Shown piece by piece: positions 53,755 through 62,780 of a stretch of DNA of 64,000 nt. Under the pieces are notes generated by a model. That model did not search any database, had not been told where the DNA came from, and was given only the letters and a program-made list of their open reading frames with translations. The first letter of the stretch is position 1, and each line of letters opens with the position of its first letter. Source of the stretch: Acidobacteriaceae bacterium. Its GTDB lineage: Bacteria; Acidobacteriota; Terriglobia; Terriglobales; Acidobacteriaceae. Location of the stretch: positions 1 through 64,000 of the forward strand of contig JASHOY010000347.1 of assembly GCA_030038435.1 (NCBI GenBank), read 5' to 3'. The translations under genes were made by a program, and so were the position numbers.

Positions 53755-55134
53755 ATGCCCAAAGACGGGACCTTTCGCGACCCTCAGGGTCGACTTTATC
53801 TGGAAGACAATCGCGTACTTCGTGAAATCTACCCCGACCATCTGGAGCCGGTTCTGGCCTGGATTCAATCCCGAATAGCGCGGGAGTGGATGCATCAAGG
53901 GCGCTTGATCTCGACGAAGATCCTGTCGGGCGGTGCGGGACAGGCTGGACTGCTCGAACATGAGCGGCTGTTTTTTCCCTCTTATCCCTGGGAGTGGTCG
54001 CCGGGCCAATGGCGAGCTGCCGCCGGTCTCACCCTGGATCTGTGCGAAGAGGCCATCGACCAGGAGTTTATCCTCAAGGATGCGACTCCGCTCAATGTTC
54101 TGTTCCGCGGGCCCAAGCCGGTCTTCGTGGATGTGTTGTCGTTCGAGGCGCGTGACCCACGCAGCCCGTTGTGGATGGCTTATGCGCAGTTCGTGCGTAC
54201 TTTTCTTCTTCCCCTGGCTGCGTACGACTATCTTGGCTGGCCGCTGGGATGGACGCAACAACGTCGCGACGGGTACGAATCCGGCGATCTGGCGCAATGG
54301 CTTTCCTTCTTGCAGAGCTGGCGAAATCCGCTCCGCTCGCTGGTAACGCTTCCGCTGCTGCTGGAGAAGGGCTCCTCGCGGAACGGCAAGCCCAGAGAGT
54401 CCTACAGGCGCGAGGTCTCCGAAGAGGTGTCGGGCCATGTGGTGCGCCGGACGGTAAAGAAAACTCGAAAACTGCTCGAGATGCTGGCGCCGGCCCGGCG
54501 CGCGTCCCGATGGAGCAATTATACGGACGCAGCGACGCACTATAGTGCGGAGGATCGGTCAGGTAAAGAAGAATTTGTTCGCCGGTCGCTGGATAAGATC
54601 CAGCCTGCCCGGACGCTTGACGTGGGGGCCAATACGGGCGCGTTTTCGCGGATCGCGGCTCGCGCAGGTTCAGACGTCGTGGCTTGGGACACCGATGTGC
54701 AGGCGTCGGATCTGAATTGGCAGGCTGCGCAGAACGAGGGGCTGTCGATTCTGCCCATGGTTGCCGATTTCGCGCGCCCTACGCCCGCGTTGGGATGGCG
54801 AAATTCCGAACAGCAGAGCCTTCTGTCCCGGGCGCAAAACGGGTTCGATTGCGTGATGATGCTTGGCATCCTGCATCATCTTCTGCTTGCTGATCAGATA
54901 CCTCTTTCCTCGATCGTCGATCAACTGGCCGCGATTTCCAGACGGTGGGCAATACTTGAGTGGATACCAATGAACGATAGCCAGTTTGTCGGTCTTTGCC
55001 GGGGCCGGGAGGCAATCTACGGCCATCTCTCTGAGGACTATTTCCGAGAGACCATTGCCAGAAGATTTGCCATTCGCGATCGCCAATCCCTGCGCAATGG
55101 ACGCAGCCTGTGGTTGATTGAGGCGCCTGCATGA
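53755..55134 (+). CDS. Class I SAM-dependent methyltransferase
   Basis: A 459-residue two-part protein. An N-terminal domain (FRDPQGRLYLEDNRVLRE, FILKDATPLNVLF and FVDVLSFE) is found in a family of large methyltransferases annotated as nodulation NoeA-like, and the C-terminal half is the Rossmann methyltransferase with TLDVGANTGAFSRIA, near 285, and a DCVMMLGILHHLL loop. The substrate is unknown, possibly a lipid or sugar head group. It overlaps the sulfatase-fold gene by 4 bases. Confidence 0.82.
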   Translation: MPKDGTFRDPQGRLYLEDNRVLREIYPDHLEPVLAWIQSRIAREWMHQGRLISTKILSGGAGQAGLLEHERLFFPSYPWEWSPGQWRAAAGLTLDLCEEAIDQEFILKDATPLNVLFRGPKPVFVDVLSFEARDPRSPLWMAYAQFVRTFLLPLAAYDYLGWPLGWTQQRRDGYESGDLAQWLSFLQSWRNPLRSLVTLPLLLEKGSSRNGKPRESYRREVSEEVSGHVVRRTVKKTRKLLEMLAPARRASRWSNYTDAATHYSAEDRSGKEEFVRRSLDKIQPARTLDVGANTGAFSRIAARAGSDVVAWDTDVQASDLNWQAAQNEGLSILPMVADFARPTPALGWRNSEQQSLLSRAQNGFDCVMMLGILHHLLLADQIPLSSIVDQLAAISRRWAILEWIPMNDSQFVGLCRGREAIYGHLSEDYFRETIARRFAIRDRQSLRNGRSLWLIEAPA

Positions 55135-56771
55135 AAGGACGCTGGCTGCTGGAAGCAGTAGGCGCGGCCTTGTTGCTCCTGCTGCCGGATTTTTGTCCCC
55201 TGATTCTACCGCGGAAAATCGCCTTCTATCATCACCGCCTTCCCGTGACCAATATCGTAGGCGGGGTGCTGTTGGATCTGCTCGGCGCCGCGATACTCGG
55301 GACCATATTGATCGTTCTATTTTCACGGATGTCTGCAGGCTGGCGGCGCGGTGTGGGCGCATGTCTTGCGGCTTTGGTCTGCTGGCGCGCAGCTGGAGTC
55401 TTTTCCATCGTTTTCGGTCTTTGGAACTCGAATCTGGGGCTGGCGAGGGCTGCCCAGTCGTCGGACGCTTATTGGGGGATCATGCATTTCTGGAGCCGAT
55501 TCGGCCGTTTCAGCGCCTACGTGCTGGTACTGCTGTTCGCAGGGCTCGCCTGGGTTATGCCCACGGTTTTGGCGCGCATCGTGCGAGCTGTACGCTTCGG
55601 CCTGGCGGCATTTTCATTTTGCGCCCTCTGGATTGTGCCTCAATTGATGGCGTTGGCGCTGGCGCGCCCAGTGAAACCTGCGCCCGTACAAGCTTCCGTA
55701 AAGTTGCACCCTGCTCATCGCCGGCGAATCATTTGGGTGCTATTCGATGAACTTTCTTTCAATCTTCTCTTCGACCACCATCCTCCTGCGCTGCCTACGC
55801 CGAACCTCCAGAATCTATATGACACGAGCGTTTCGTTCGGCAACCTTGATCCGGTCGGCTACTACACAGACCGGGTGATTCCTTCGCTGCTTGCAGGTTT
55901 TCGCATTGACCAGATCGCGAGCACCTCCCGCGGCGAGCTTCTGTTCTTCAACATGCAAGATCATCGATGGGACGCATACGATTCGCGGCACACCCTGTTC
56001 GCCCTCGCTTCCGCAAACGGGTGGAATCCCGGTGTCGCCGGCTGGTACATTCCCTATTGCCGGACCTTCGGCGCGGTTTTGAGTTCGTGCTCCTGGGTTC
56101 CCGGCATACAGGAAGATCTGCCCATCGAACGAGACGGCGCATCGGAAAGCAAATCCGCGATGGCCAACGCACTGGTACTGCCCGAAGCCCCGCTGACGAG
56201 GCTCGTTTCCGGCAAGCGCAGGGGCAGGACAGCGATGCTTGACCACAACATTCGCGATTATCTTCAGGTAATGAAAAACGCCGGCGGCCTCATCCAGGAT
56301 GGAAACATTCGATTCATATTCCTGCATCTGCCGGTTCCCCATCCCCCCGGATTTTACAATCGGAAAACGCATCGTCTGACCGCGGGCGGCGATTATTTGG
56401 ACAACCTGGTGCTTGCCGATGACACACTAGGAGTTCTCCGGCAGGAGATCGACCGCACGCCATGGGCCAGCCAAACCACGCTGATCGTTTCGTCAGACCA
56501 TTCCTGGCGGGTCCCACTCTGGAGAACCGGTAATGATTGGACCGCCGAGGAGGAGCGCATCTCCCAGGGACGGTTCGATCCTCGGCCGGTTTTTATCATT
56601 CACTTTCCCGGGCAGGACAGTGGTGAGGAAATATCTGAGTCCCTTCCGGAACTTGTCGAATACCAGATCATTGCGGGCATGTTGACGGATGAGATCAAGG
56701 TTCCTGGTGATCTCCAGTCCCGGCTTTTGCTTCCGGCGCCGGTGTCAAGACAGAGTGCCATGGTCCCCTGA
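55131..56771 (+). CDS. Membrane-anchored sulfatase/phosphatase-fold protein
   Basis: A 546-residue protein. About five N-terminal membrane helices (1-180) precede a periplasmic alkaline-phosphatase-superfamily domain that begins RRIIWVLFDELSF (the metal-binding Asp-Glu), with VIPSLLAG and, late, LIVSSDHSWR supplying further ligands. The layout recalls phosphoglycerol- and phosphoethanolamine-transferases. No Cys-x-Pro-x-Arg sulfatase signature is seen; the acceptor is unknown. Translationally coupled to the methyltransferase. Confidence 0.75.
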   Translation: MKGRWLLEAVGAALLLLLPDFCPLILPRKIAFYHHRLPVTNIVGGVLLDLLGAAILGTILIVLFSRMSAGWRRGVGACLAALVCWRAAGVFSIVFGLWNSNLGLARAAQSSDAYWGIMHFWSRFGRFSAYVLVLLFAGLAWVMPTVLARIVRAVRFGLAAFSFCALWIVPQLMALALARPVKPAPVQASVKLHPAHRRRIIWVLFDELSFNLLFDHHPPALPTPNLQNLYDTSVSFGNLDPVGYYTDRVIPSLLAGFRIDQIASTSRGELLFFNMQDHRWDAYDSRHTLFALASANGWNPGVAGWYIPYCRTFGAVLSSCSWVPGIQEDLPIERDGASESKSAMANALVLPEAPLTRLVSGKRRGRTAMLDHNIRDYLQVMKNAGGLIQDGNIRFIFLHLPVPHPPGFYNRKTHRLTAGGDYLDNLVLADDTLGVLRQEIDRTPWASQTTLIVSSDHSWRVPLWRTGNDWTAEEERISQGRFDPRPVFIIHFPGQDSGEEISESLPELVEYQIIAGMLTDEIKVPGDLQSRLLLPAPVSRQSAMVP

Positions 56772-56873
56772 AGTAGGCTAACCCTGGCTGACCGGCCCGA
56801 TTCAGGCATAGGAAGTGCTTGACCTGAGGGCCGTGGCCCGCTGAGACTGAAGGGGCGGCGCACGGCGGATGAA

Positions 56874-57326
56874 TTGGGCCGTCTTTTGCACTCGAAGTCA
56901 ACGAATCCCCGGAGGACTTTTTCCATTTCAAATGTCCATGGATGCCGGACGGCTAGAAGGCGCGTTCCGGCCGTTTATTTTGCCGGCGTAGCTTTTTTGA
57001 CTGTTCTGGGCTCGTCAGGATGTCATCGCCAGGGGCAGCTCACCGACCAGCAGGCAGAAGGCAAACAGCTTTACGACGTGCGCTGCGCGCACTGTCACGA
57101 GTACAACGATCTGGCGCTGAAGAAAGTTCCACCCGACCTGCACGGAGTGTTCAATTCCCCGACGCTGCCCAGCGGCGCGCCGGCTACTGACGTGCAGGTG
57201 GCGCGCACCATACTCACCGGCAAGGGAATGATGCCGTCATTCGCAGGGCGCTTTACCACGGCGCAAATGGAGGCGTTGCTGGCGTACCTGCACACCACGC
57301 AATTCGCGGAGGAGGGCAAACCGTGA
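56874..57326 (+). CDS. c-type cytochrome, probably a lipoprotein
   Basis: A 150-residue protein. The haem motif CAHCH is near residue 72, with a downstream Met in MMPSFAGRF as likely sixth ligand. Before it, a hydrophobic segment ends in the lipobox-like LGSSGC, so the mature protein may be a periplasmic lipoprotein. The TTG at 56874 is the first start in frame; the true start may be internal because the first 30 residues are unlike a signal. Its TGA overlaps the GTG of the next gene (GTGA). Confidence 0.78.
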   Translation: MGRLLHSKSTNPRRTFSISNVHGCRTARRRVPAVYFAGVAFLTVLGSSGCHRQGQLTDQQAEGKQLYDVRCAHCHEYNDLALKKVPPDLHGVFNSPTLPSGAPATDVQVARTILTGKGMMPSFAGRFTTAQMEALLAYLHTTQFAEEGKP

Positions 57327-57964
57327 AGATCGGAGTTCTGGGTTCCGGCATTGTCGCGCAGACGCTGGCCGGCGGTTTTCTGAAGCATGGTTACGAAGTG
57401 ACCATGGGCACGCGGGACGCGGCCAAGCTGGCCGAATGGCAGGGAAAGAATCCCACGGCGCAGGTGCGTAGCCTTAGCGACGCGGCAGCTTTCGCTGAGA
57501 CCATCGTGCTGGCAGTGAAGGGAACGGCCGCAGCCGATGCGCTGCGCGCCGCCGGCAGCGAGAATCTTGCCGGCAAGCCGGTAATAGACGCGTGCAATCC
57601 CATTGCCGATGCTCCGCCAGATCATGGGGTGCTTCGTTTCTTTACCACCCTGGACGATTCTCTGATGGAACAGCTGCAGAAGGAGTTTCCCCAGGCGCAC
57701 CTTGTCAAGGCGTTCAATTCGGTTGGCGCGGCGCGAATGGTCAACCCGGAGTTCGAGGGCGGCAAGCCGACCATGTTTATCTGCGGAGGCAATGCTGGCG
57801 CCAAGGCGGTGGCGACGCGGATCCTCGATGACTTCGGCTGGGAGACGGCCGATATGGGCAGCGTGGAAGCTGCTCGCGCCATCGAGCCGTTGTGTATGCT
57901 ATGGTGTATTCCCGGATTTCTGCACAACCAGTGGATGCATGCTTTCAAGCTGTTGCAGGAATAG
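57323..57964 (+). CDS. NAD(P)-binding reductase, F420-dependent NADP reductase-like
   Basis: A 213-residue Rossmann protein. The nucleotide motif GVLGSGIVAQTLAGGFLKHG opens the sequence and TMGTRD suggests NADP preference. The rest (VLAVKGTAAADAL, AFNSVGAARM, ILDDFGWETADMGSVEAARA) follows the F420:NADP reductase/NPD family. Such enzymes need F420 in some members, but no F420 synthesis gene is present. It starts with GTG at 57323 and shares 4 bases with the cytochrome gene. Confidence 0.8.
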   Translation: MKIGVLGSGIVAQTLAGGFLKHGYEVTMGTRDAAKLAEWQGKNPTAQVRSLSDAAAFAETIVLAVKGTAAADALRAAGSENLAGKPVIDACNPIADAPPDHGVLRFFTTLDDSLMEQLQKEFPQAHLVKAFNSVGAARMVNPEFEGGKPTMFICGGNAGAKAVATRILDDFGWETADMGSVEAARAIEPLCMLWCIPGFLHNQWMHAFKLLQE

Positions 57965-58028
57965 GGCTTGGGTAAACGCTAGTCACAAGTGACGATTCCG
58001 AAATCGGCGGCCGCGACTGAAAACACCG

Positions 58029-58034
58029 TATACT
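58029..58034 (+). promoter_or_regulatory. Candidate -10 element (TATACT) of miaB
   Basis: TATACT, a near-consensus -10, ends 10 nt before the miaB ATG. No ribosome site is seen. Confidence 0.5.
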
Positions 58035-58044
58035 CGAAGTTGTG

Positions 58045-59364
58045 ATGGCGACCGAAAAAACATTCTATCTGGAGACCTTCGGCTGCCAGATGAACGCGCA
58101 CGATTCTGAAAAGGTGATCGGCACGCTCGAACAGCAAGGCTACCGGCAGGTCGATTCCGAGGAGAGCGCCAGCCTCATCCTCTACAACACCTGCTCCATA
58201 CGCGACAAGGCGGAGCAGAAGGTCTTCCACCGGCTTAATGATTACAAAGCTCTCCACAAAGCGGGAAAGCGCTTTGCGGTGCTGGGCTGCGTGGCGCAGC
58301 AGGAGGGCGAAAAGATCTTCGAGCGGGCACCTTACGTCTCGCTGGTTTCCGGCTCTGCATCGTACCGGCGCCTGCCTGAGATGCTGGCCCGGCTTGAAGC
58401 GGGTGAAACTCGCGTCACCGGTCTCGACGACCGCCAGACTGAGGAAACATTCGAGACCGAATTCACCGCCCGCCAGAATCCCTATCGCGGCTACATCACG
58501 ATTATCGAAGGGTGCGACAAGTTCTGCTCCTATTGCGTTGTGCCCTACACGCGCGGCAAAGAGCGCAGCCGCACTTCGACGTCGGTGCTCAACGAGGCAC
58601 ACCGCATTGCCGACCTGGGCTATTCCGAAATCCAGCTTCTGGGACAGAACGTCAACAGTTATCGCGACCCGGAGGGCAAGCGCAGCTTTGCCGACCTGCT
58701 CACCGCGGTCGGCGAAGTTCCCGGCATCCGGCGCGTACGCTTTACAACCAGCCATCCCCGCGACTTTACCCGCGACATTGTAGAAGCCATCGACGCCGTG
58801 TCCACGCTCTGCGACCACGTTCATCTTCCCGTTCAATCTGGTTCCACGCGCGTGCTCAAAATGATGGCGCGCGAATACAGCTCCGACTGGTACCTGGAAC
58901 GCATCAGCTGGATCAAGTCAGCGCGGCGCCGTATTTCCATCACTACCGACATCATCGTCGGTTTTCCCGGAGAGACGGCCAATGATTTCATAGAAACCAT
59001 GGACCTTCTTTCCCGGGTGCAATACGATGGCGTCTTCGGGTTCAAATACTCGCCGCGCCCAAACACTCCGGCACTGACCATGATCGACTCCATTCCTGAC
59101 GAAGAAAAGGCGCGGCGGCTTCAAGTTTTGCTTGATCGCCAGCGTGAAATTCAGAGGGTTAATTACGCCAAGCATCTGGGGGAGAATATTGAAGTGATGG
59201 TTGAGGGGCAGAATCCCGCCCGCGGGCAGATCGTGGGACGCAGCAGCCAGAACAAGCCAGTGAATTTCACCAGCGCTCAGCCCATTGCGCCCGCGCCGGG
59301 CAGCTATTGCCGCGTGAAGATTACGGCGACCTTCCCGAACAGTCTTGTCGGCCAGGCCATCTAA
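58045..59364 (+). CDS. miaB: tRNA-2-methylthio-N6-dimethylallyladenosine synthase MiaB
   Basis: A 439-residue radical-SAM methylthiotransferase that modifies A37 of tRNAs reading UNN codons. The N-terminal cluster Cys residues are C14 (TFGCQMN), C50 and C82; the radical-SAM C-x3-C-x2-C is C157, C161, C164 (GCDKFCSYC). A C-terminal TRAM domain (about 375-435) binds tRNA. A GTG at 58042 directly before the ATG is an alternative start. Confidence 0.96.
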   Translation: MATEKTFYLETFGCQMNAHDSEKVIGTLEQQGYRQVDSEESASLILYNTCSIRDKAEQKVFHRLNDYKALHKAGKRFAVLGCVAQQEGEKIFERAPYVSLVSGSASYRRLPEMLARLEAGETRVTGLDDRQTEETFETEFTARQNPYRGYITIIEGCDKFCSYCVVPYTRGKERSRTSTSVLNEAHRIADLGYSEIQLLGQNVNSYRDPEGKRSFADLLTAVGEVPGIRRVRFTTSHPRDFTRDIVEAIDAVSTLCDHVHLPVQSGSTRVLKMMAREYSSDWYLERISWIKSARRRISITTDIIVGFPGETANDFIETMDLLSRVQYDGVFGFKYSPRPNTPALTMIDSIPDEEKARRLQVLLDRQREIQRVNYAKHLGENIEVMVEGQNPARGQIVGRSSQNKPVNFTSAQPIAPAPGSYCRVKITATFPNSLVGQAI

Positions 59365-59394
59365 ACGAAACTGAAAGGGGCATGAAGGGGGCAT

Positions 59395-59883
59395 ATGGAT
59401 ATCGAAGTCAGAATACGCGGACTGATGATGGACCCGGCGAGCAACATGCCCATTATTGTGCTCAAAGATATCTCCTCGGAGACGGTGATGCCCATCTGGG
59501 TCGGAATCTTCGAAGCTAATGCCATCGCCATCGAAATTGAGAAGATGGCCGCGCCGCGCCCCATGACCCACGACCTGACCAGAAACCTCATCCGCCACCT
59601 GAATGCGCAATTGGAACGTGTTGTAATTACAGAAATTAAAGACGAGACGTTCTTCGCGGTCCTGTGGCTGCGCCAAGGCGAAGACTCTCTGGCTGTCGAT
59701 GCCCGGCCGTCGGATGCAATTGCACTGGCGCTGCGTGCGGACTGCCCCATCTTCGTGGATGAGCGCGTGATGCAGACGGCAAAGCTAAACACGACCGGCC
59801 CGCCTGAGGGCCCGACCGCAGAGCAACTCCGCGGGTGGCTCGAGGGACTGAACGATGAGGATCTGGGGCGATACAAGATGTAG
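59395..59883 (+). CDS. Bifunctional nuclease-family protein (DUF151)
   Basis: A 162-residue BFN/DUF151 protein with the signature LKDISSETVMPIWVGIFEANAIA near residue 23 represented here by the PIWVGIFEA core, then RPMTHDLTRNL and the DARPSDAIALALRADCPI block. Plant relatives have DNase and RNase activity; most bacterial ones are untested. A 30-bp gap from miaB implies co-transcription. Confidence 0.88.
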   Translation: MDIEVRIRGLMMDPASNMPIIVLKDISSETVMPIWVGIFEANAIAIEIEKMAAPRPMTHDLTRNLIRHLNAQLERVVITEIKDETFFAVLWLRQGEDSLAVDARPSDAIALALRADCPIFVDERVMQTAKLNTTGPPEGPTAEQLRGWLEGLNDEDLGRYKM

Positions 59884-60043
59884 GCGCCCTGCGACGCTGT
59901 ACCCAAACTGCAACCTGGCTTTATAGAGAATCGTATTTCAAACAACTCTTTCGATTAATTCCATCCTTTCAATAACACACGCGTAAAAAGTCATGTGTAG
60001 CTTCAAGTTTCTCGCCATGCAAATCCGGTGGCGGGAAGACCTG

Positions 60044-61363
60044 TTATGCGGCGGATAAGGACTTCATCGCGTTGCGCTGCGCTCCAAGTTGGCCGGCAAG
60101 CGCCAGCAAAGATTCGTCTGCATGGCGAGCGGAGGCCAACTGCATTCCGCCTTGCGCGCAGGGAATTGCGACAGCCGGCACCCCGGCAAGGCTGATCGGC
60201 GTGGTGTAGCGCAGCAACCGGTTGCGGGTCTCACTGTGATTGGCACCAGCGGCGAGGCGCGCTACGGGGATGGCAGGCAGCAGCAGTAACTCCTGGGCGG
60301 CGAACAAGTCATCCATACGATCGCGAAATACTCGGTGCAGGTTGCGAAGTGCGTCGATCTCGGGATCTGTGATGCGCGAGCCCCATTCCAGCCGCTGGCG
60401 AATGTCCGGCTGAATGCGGTCAAAGTTTCCGGCGTGAATGCGCGCCGCCTCCCATGCTTGGATCGGAGCGAAGATCTCTATCGAGTCTGCCCACCAGGTT
60501 GCATCGAAGGTCCGGCGTTCCAGGCCCAGCGATTCAAGCTCCAGGGCGGTGTATTCCAGGTTCTCTACAATCGCAGGTTCACAGTCATGCAAATAACTAA
60601 CGGAGACAACCGCGAAACGTCTGAATCGACGCTCCGGCTCTGCATTGGCGGGAGCAAAAGGCGCGGCCAGCAGGGGCGCATCCTCGAGATCGCGAAACAG
60701 CCAGCCCATGGTGTCAAAGGATTGTGCCAGGTGCAAACCGCCGCGCCAATTCCCGCGACCCAGGGTCGCGCGATAGCCGGCCAGCTTTCCCAGCGCTGCA
60801 GGTGCGCGGACTGATCCGCCCGTGTCTGTTCCGATGGCGGCCACCGCCGAGCCTTCAACCACGCTGGCCACCGCGCCGCTGGACGAGCCGCCCGTCAGCG
60901 CGCTGCAATCGCCGGGCAATAGGCAATCTCCAAACTCCGGGTTCTCGCCGGTGATTCCGTACGCCAGCGGATGCAGATGGGTTTTGCCAATGATGACAGC
61001 GCCCAATGTGCGAAGTTCTTCCGCCAGCCAGGAATCGTGCGCGGCCTTGCCGTTGGTTTCAGCATAAAAACGGACACCGGCAGTGGTCGGTGCGCCGGCC
61101 ATATCGAAGCAATCTTTTATTGAAACGGGCAGGCCCCAGAGCGCGCTGCGGCCGTCGCCAAACGGCCCACCCTCGGTGCGCGGCATGGCTTCTGAGCGTA
61201 CCGCCTGCAAGCGCGTCCATTCGGCGTTCTGCCAAATGTAGGTGTTGCGACCGGCATTCCCATTGGCTCGCGACAATGCCAGATCGGCCAATGTGGAGGG
61301 CTTCGTCTTGCCTTCCGCAAGCGAAGTGCGCAGCGCGCGAATGGTCCATTCGGGAAAGCTCAT
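60044..61363 (-). CDS. Amidase-signature-family hydrolase
   Basis: A 439-residue enzyme with the Ser-cisSer-Lys triad: K83 in VSIKDCFD, a cis-Ser in GGSSSGA (158-164) and the nucleophile S184 in GTDTGGSVRAPA. It hydrolyses amides; the substrate range of this family is wide (free amides, acyl-amino acids, or gatA-like transamidation). No gatC or gatB is next to it, so a free amidase is more likely than GatA. Convergent with the DUF151 gene. Confidence 0.9.
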   Translation of the reverse strand: MSFPEWTIRALRTSLAEGKTKPSTLADLALSRANGNAGRNTYIWQNAEWTRLQAVRSEAMPRTEGGPFGDGRSALWGLPVSIKDCFDMAGAPTTAGVRFYAETNGKAAHDSWLAEELRTLGAVIIGKTHLHPLAYGITGENPEFGDCLLPGDCSALTGGSSSGAVASVVEGSAVAAIGTDTGGSVRAPAALGKLAGYRATLGRGNWRGGLHLAQSFDTMGWLFRDLEDAPLLAAPFAPANAEPERRFRRFAVVSVSYLHDCEPAIVENLEYTALELESLGLERRTFDATWWADSIEIFAPIQAWEAARIHAGNFDRIQPDIRQRLEWGSRITDPEIDALRNLHRVFRDRMDDLFAAQELLLLPAIPVARLAAGANHSETRNRLLRYTTPISLAGVPAVAIPCAQGGMQLASARHADESLLALAGQLGAQRNAMKSLSAA

Positions 61364-61369
61364 ACACCG

Positions 61370-61375
61370 ATTCTA
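61370..61375 (-). promoter_or_regulatory. Candidate -10 element (TAGAAT) of the amidase gene
   Basis: On the minus strand TAGAAT lies 6 nt before the ATG at 61363; no ribosome site. Confidence 0.45.
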
Positions 61376-61524
61376 AGTAAATCGCAACGATGCCGCGGCA
61401 GCGCCATGGAGAGATATTCTCCATGGCAGATCGATTTGCCGCACAACTGCGGCTCATTGCCCAGGCATGGCTTTACACAGCAGTATCAGACCAGGTGCGC
61501 TGGTTTGGCGGCAAAGCTGATCGC

Positions 61525-62004
61525 TTATGGTTCGCTCACTCGCACCGTCATCTGAACTTCGACCAAGCTGTTTCGCGGCAAAGCGCTCACGCCCAGCGCC
61601 ACGCGAACATGGCGTCCTGCTTCGCCAAAGACCTGCGCCAGCAGATCGGATGCGCCATTGATCACCGACGGGGAATCGCCGAAACCAGGCGCTGCGTTGA
61701 CGTAACCGGTAACGGCTATCACTTCGGCCACGCGATCGAGCGAGCCCAAATCGCGCCTGAGCACAGCGAGTTGCGTAAGTGCGCAGGCGCGAGCGGCGGC
61801 GTAGCCTTCCTCGACGGTTCGGTTGGCGCCGGCCATGCCGGTGATGATGCCGTCGGGACCGGTAGAAATGACGCCGGAGAGATACATAAGGTTTCCGACC
61901 AGTTTGGAGGAAACGTAATTCCCTCCCGGCGCAGGCGGAGCAGGCAAGATGAGATTGAGTGCAGCCAGGTTCGCTTCAGGTTTCGTGGGATCGGCCATTT
62001 GCAT
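61525..62004 (-). CDS. RidA/YjgF-family protein
   Basis: A 159-residue member of the reactive-imine deaminase superfamily. LMYLSGVISTGPDG, VTGYVNAAPGFGD and the C-terminal LPRNSLVEVQMTV are family blocks; the catalytic Arg expected in the terminal region appears to be replaced (LPRNS rather than a typical LPxxxxVE with Arg), so it may belong to a non-deaminating subgroup. It begins 6 codons from a second in-frame ATG (61998). Confidence 0.82.
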   Translation of the reverse strand: MQMADPTKPEANLAALNLILPAPPAPGGNYVSSKLVGNLMYLSGVISTGPDGIITGMAGANRTVEEGYAAARACALTQLAVLRRDLGSLDRVAEVIAVTGYVNAAPGFGDSPSVINGASDLLAQVFGEAGRHVRVALGVSALPRNSLVEVQMTVRVSEP

Positions 62005-62007
62005 TCG

Positions 62008-62013
62008 ACTGTA
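62008..62013 (-). promoter_or_regulatory. Candidate -10 element (TACAGT) of the RidA-family gene
   Basis: On the minus strand TACAGT ends 3 nt before the ATG at 62004 (9 nt before the one at 61998), so the mRNA would be leaderless or start inside the coding region. Confidence 0.35.
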
Positions 62014-62158
62014 GCATGGCCGGCCGGAATTGTTGATTGCATCGCTGCGACCTGGCCGCGGGCGTCTGCCATGGGACGCCGCCACGCGCGGTGTAGCGAA
62101 TTCCGTGTGCCATACTGAGTTTGCTTGCGCTGCGGAGCGAGGGCGGAGACAAGCTCGA

Positions 62159-62653
62159 ATGACAAGCCAGCCAATCCGGAATGCGCCCAACCAGGAATGG
62201 ATGCGCCGCGCCATCGCACTGGCCACGGAGAATGTGGCCTTGGGAAATGGGGGACCATTCGGCGCGCTCATCGCGCGCAATGGCGCCATCGTCGGCGAGG
62301 GCGCCAACACGGTTACGGCCACCAATGACCCGACGGCGCACGCCGAAGTCAATGCGATCCGCGCGGCGGCCAGGGCGCTGGGCACCTTCTCGCTCGCGGG
62401 CTGCGAGCTTTATACCAGTTGCGAACCCTGCCCCATGTGCCTGGCCGCGGCTTACTGGGCGCGAATCGATGCCATTTACTATGCTTCGAGTGCCGTCGAT
62501 GCTGCGCGGGCGGGCTTCGATGACGCTTTTCTCTACGGCGAGCTCCGCAAGGATTCGCATGCGCGCACGCTTCCCGCAACGCAATTGCTGCGCGAGGAGG
62601 CCTGGGCCAGCTTTGCCGCATGGATTGCGTCGACTACGAAAATCCCTTACTGA
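62159..62653 (+). CDS. Nucleoside/guanine deaminase-like protein (CDA fold)
   Basis: A 164-residue cytidine-deaminase-fold enzyme. H61-A-E63 and C91-x2-C94 (SCEPCPMC) bind zinc and activate water. TNDPTAHAEVNAIR and the C-terminal region with DDAFLYGE resemble guanine deaminases (GuaD) rather than tRNA adenosine deaminases. The ATG at 62159 is used; the frame is open to 62030, but the upstream part is spacer and overlaps the promoter region of the RidA-family gene. GGAG lies 11 nt before the start. Confidence 0.88.
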   Translation: MTSQPIRNAPNQEWMRRAIALATENVALGNGGPFGALIARNGAIVGEGANTVTATNDPTAHAEVNAIRAAARALGTFSLAGCELYTSCEPCPMCLAAAYWARIDAIYYASSAVDAARAGFDDAFLYGELRKDSHARTLPATQLLREEAWASFAAWIASTTKIPY

Positions 62654-62780
62654 TTCCAAGGATGCGTTTGCCGTGACCGCTCGTGCCATGCACGAAGCGT
62701 CTCATCGCCAATCCGCGCGCGACAGTTTCTGCCTCGACGGTATAAATTAAAAAGGCGCCGGCTTTGAAACAATTGCACCA

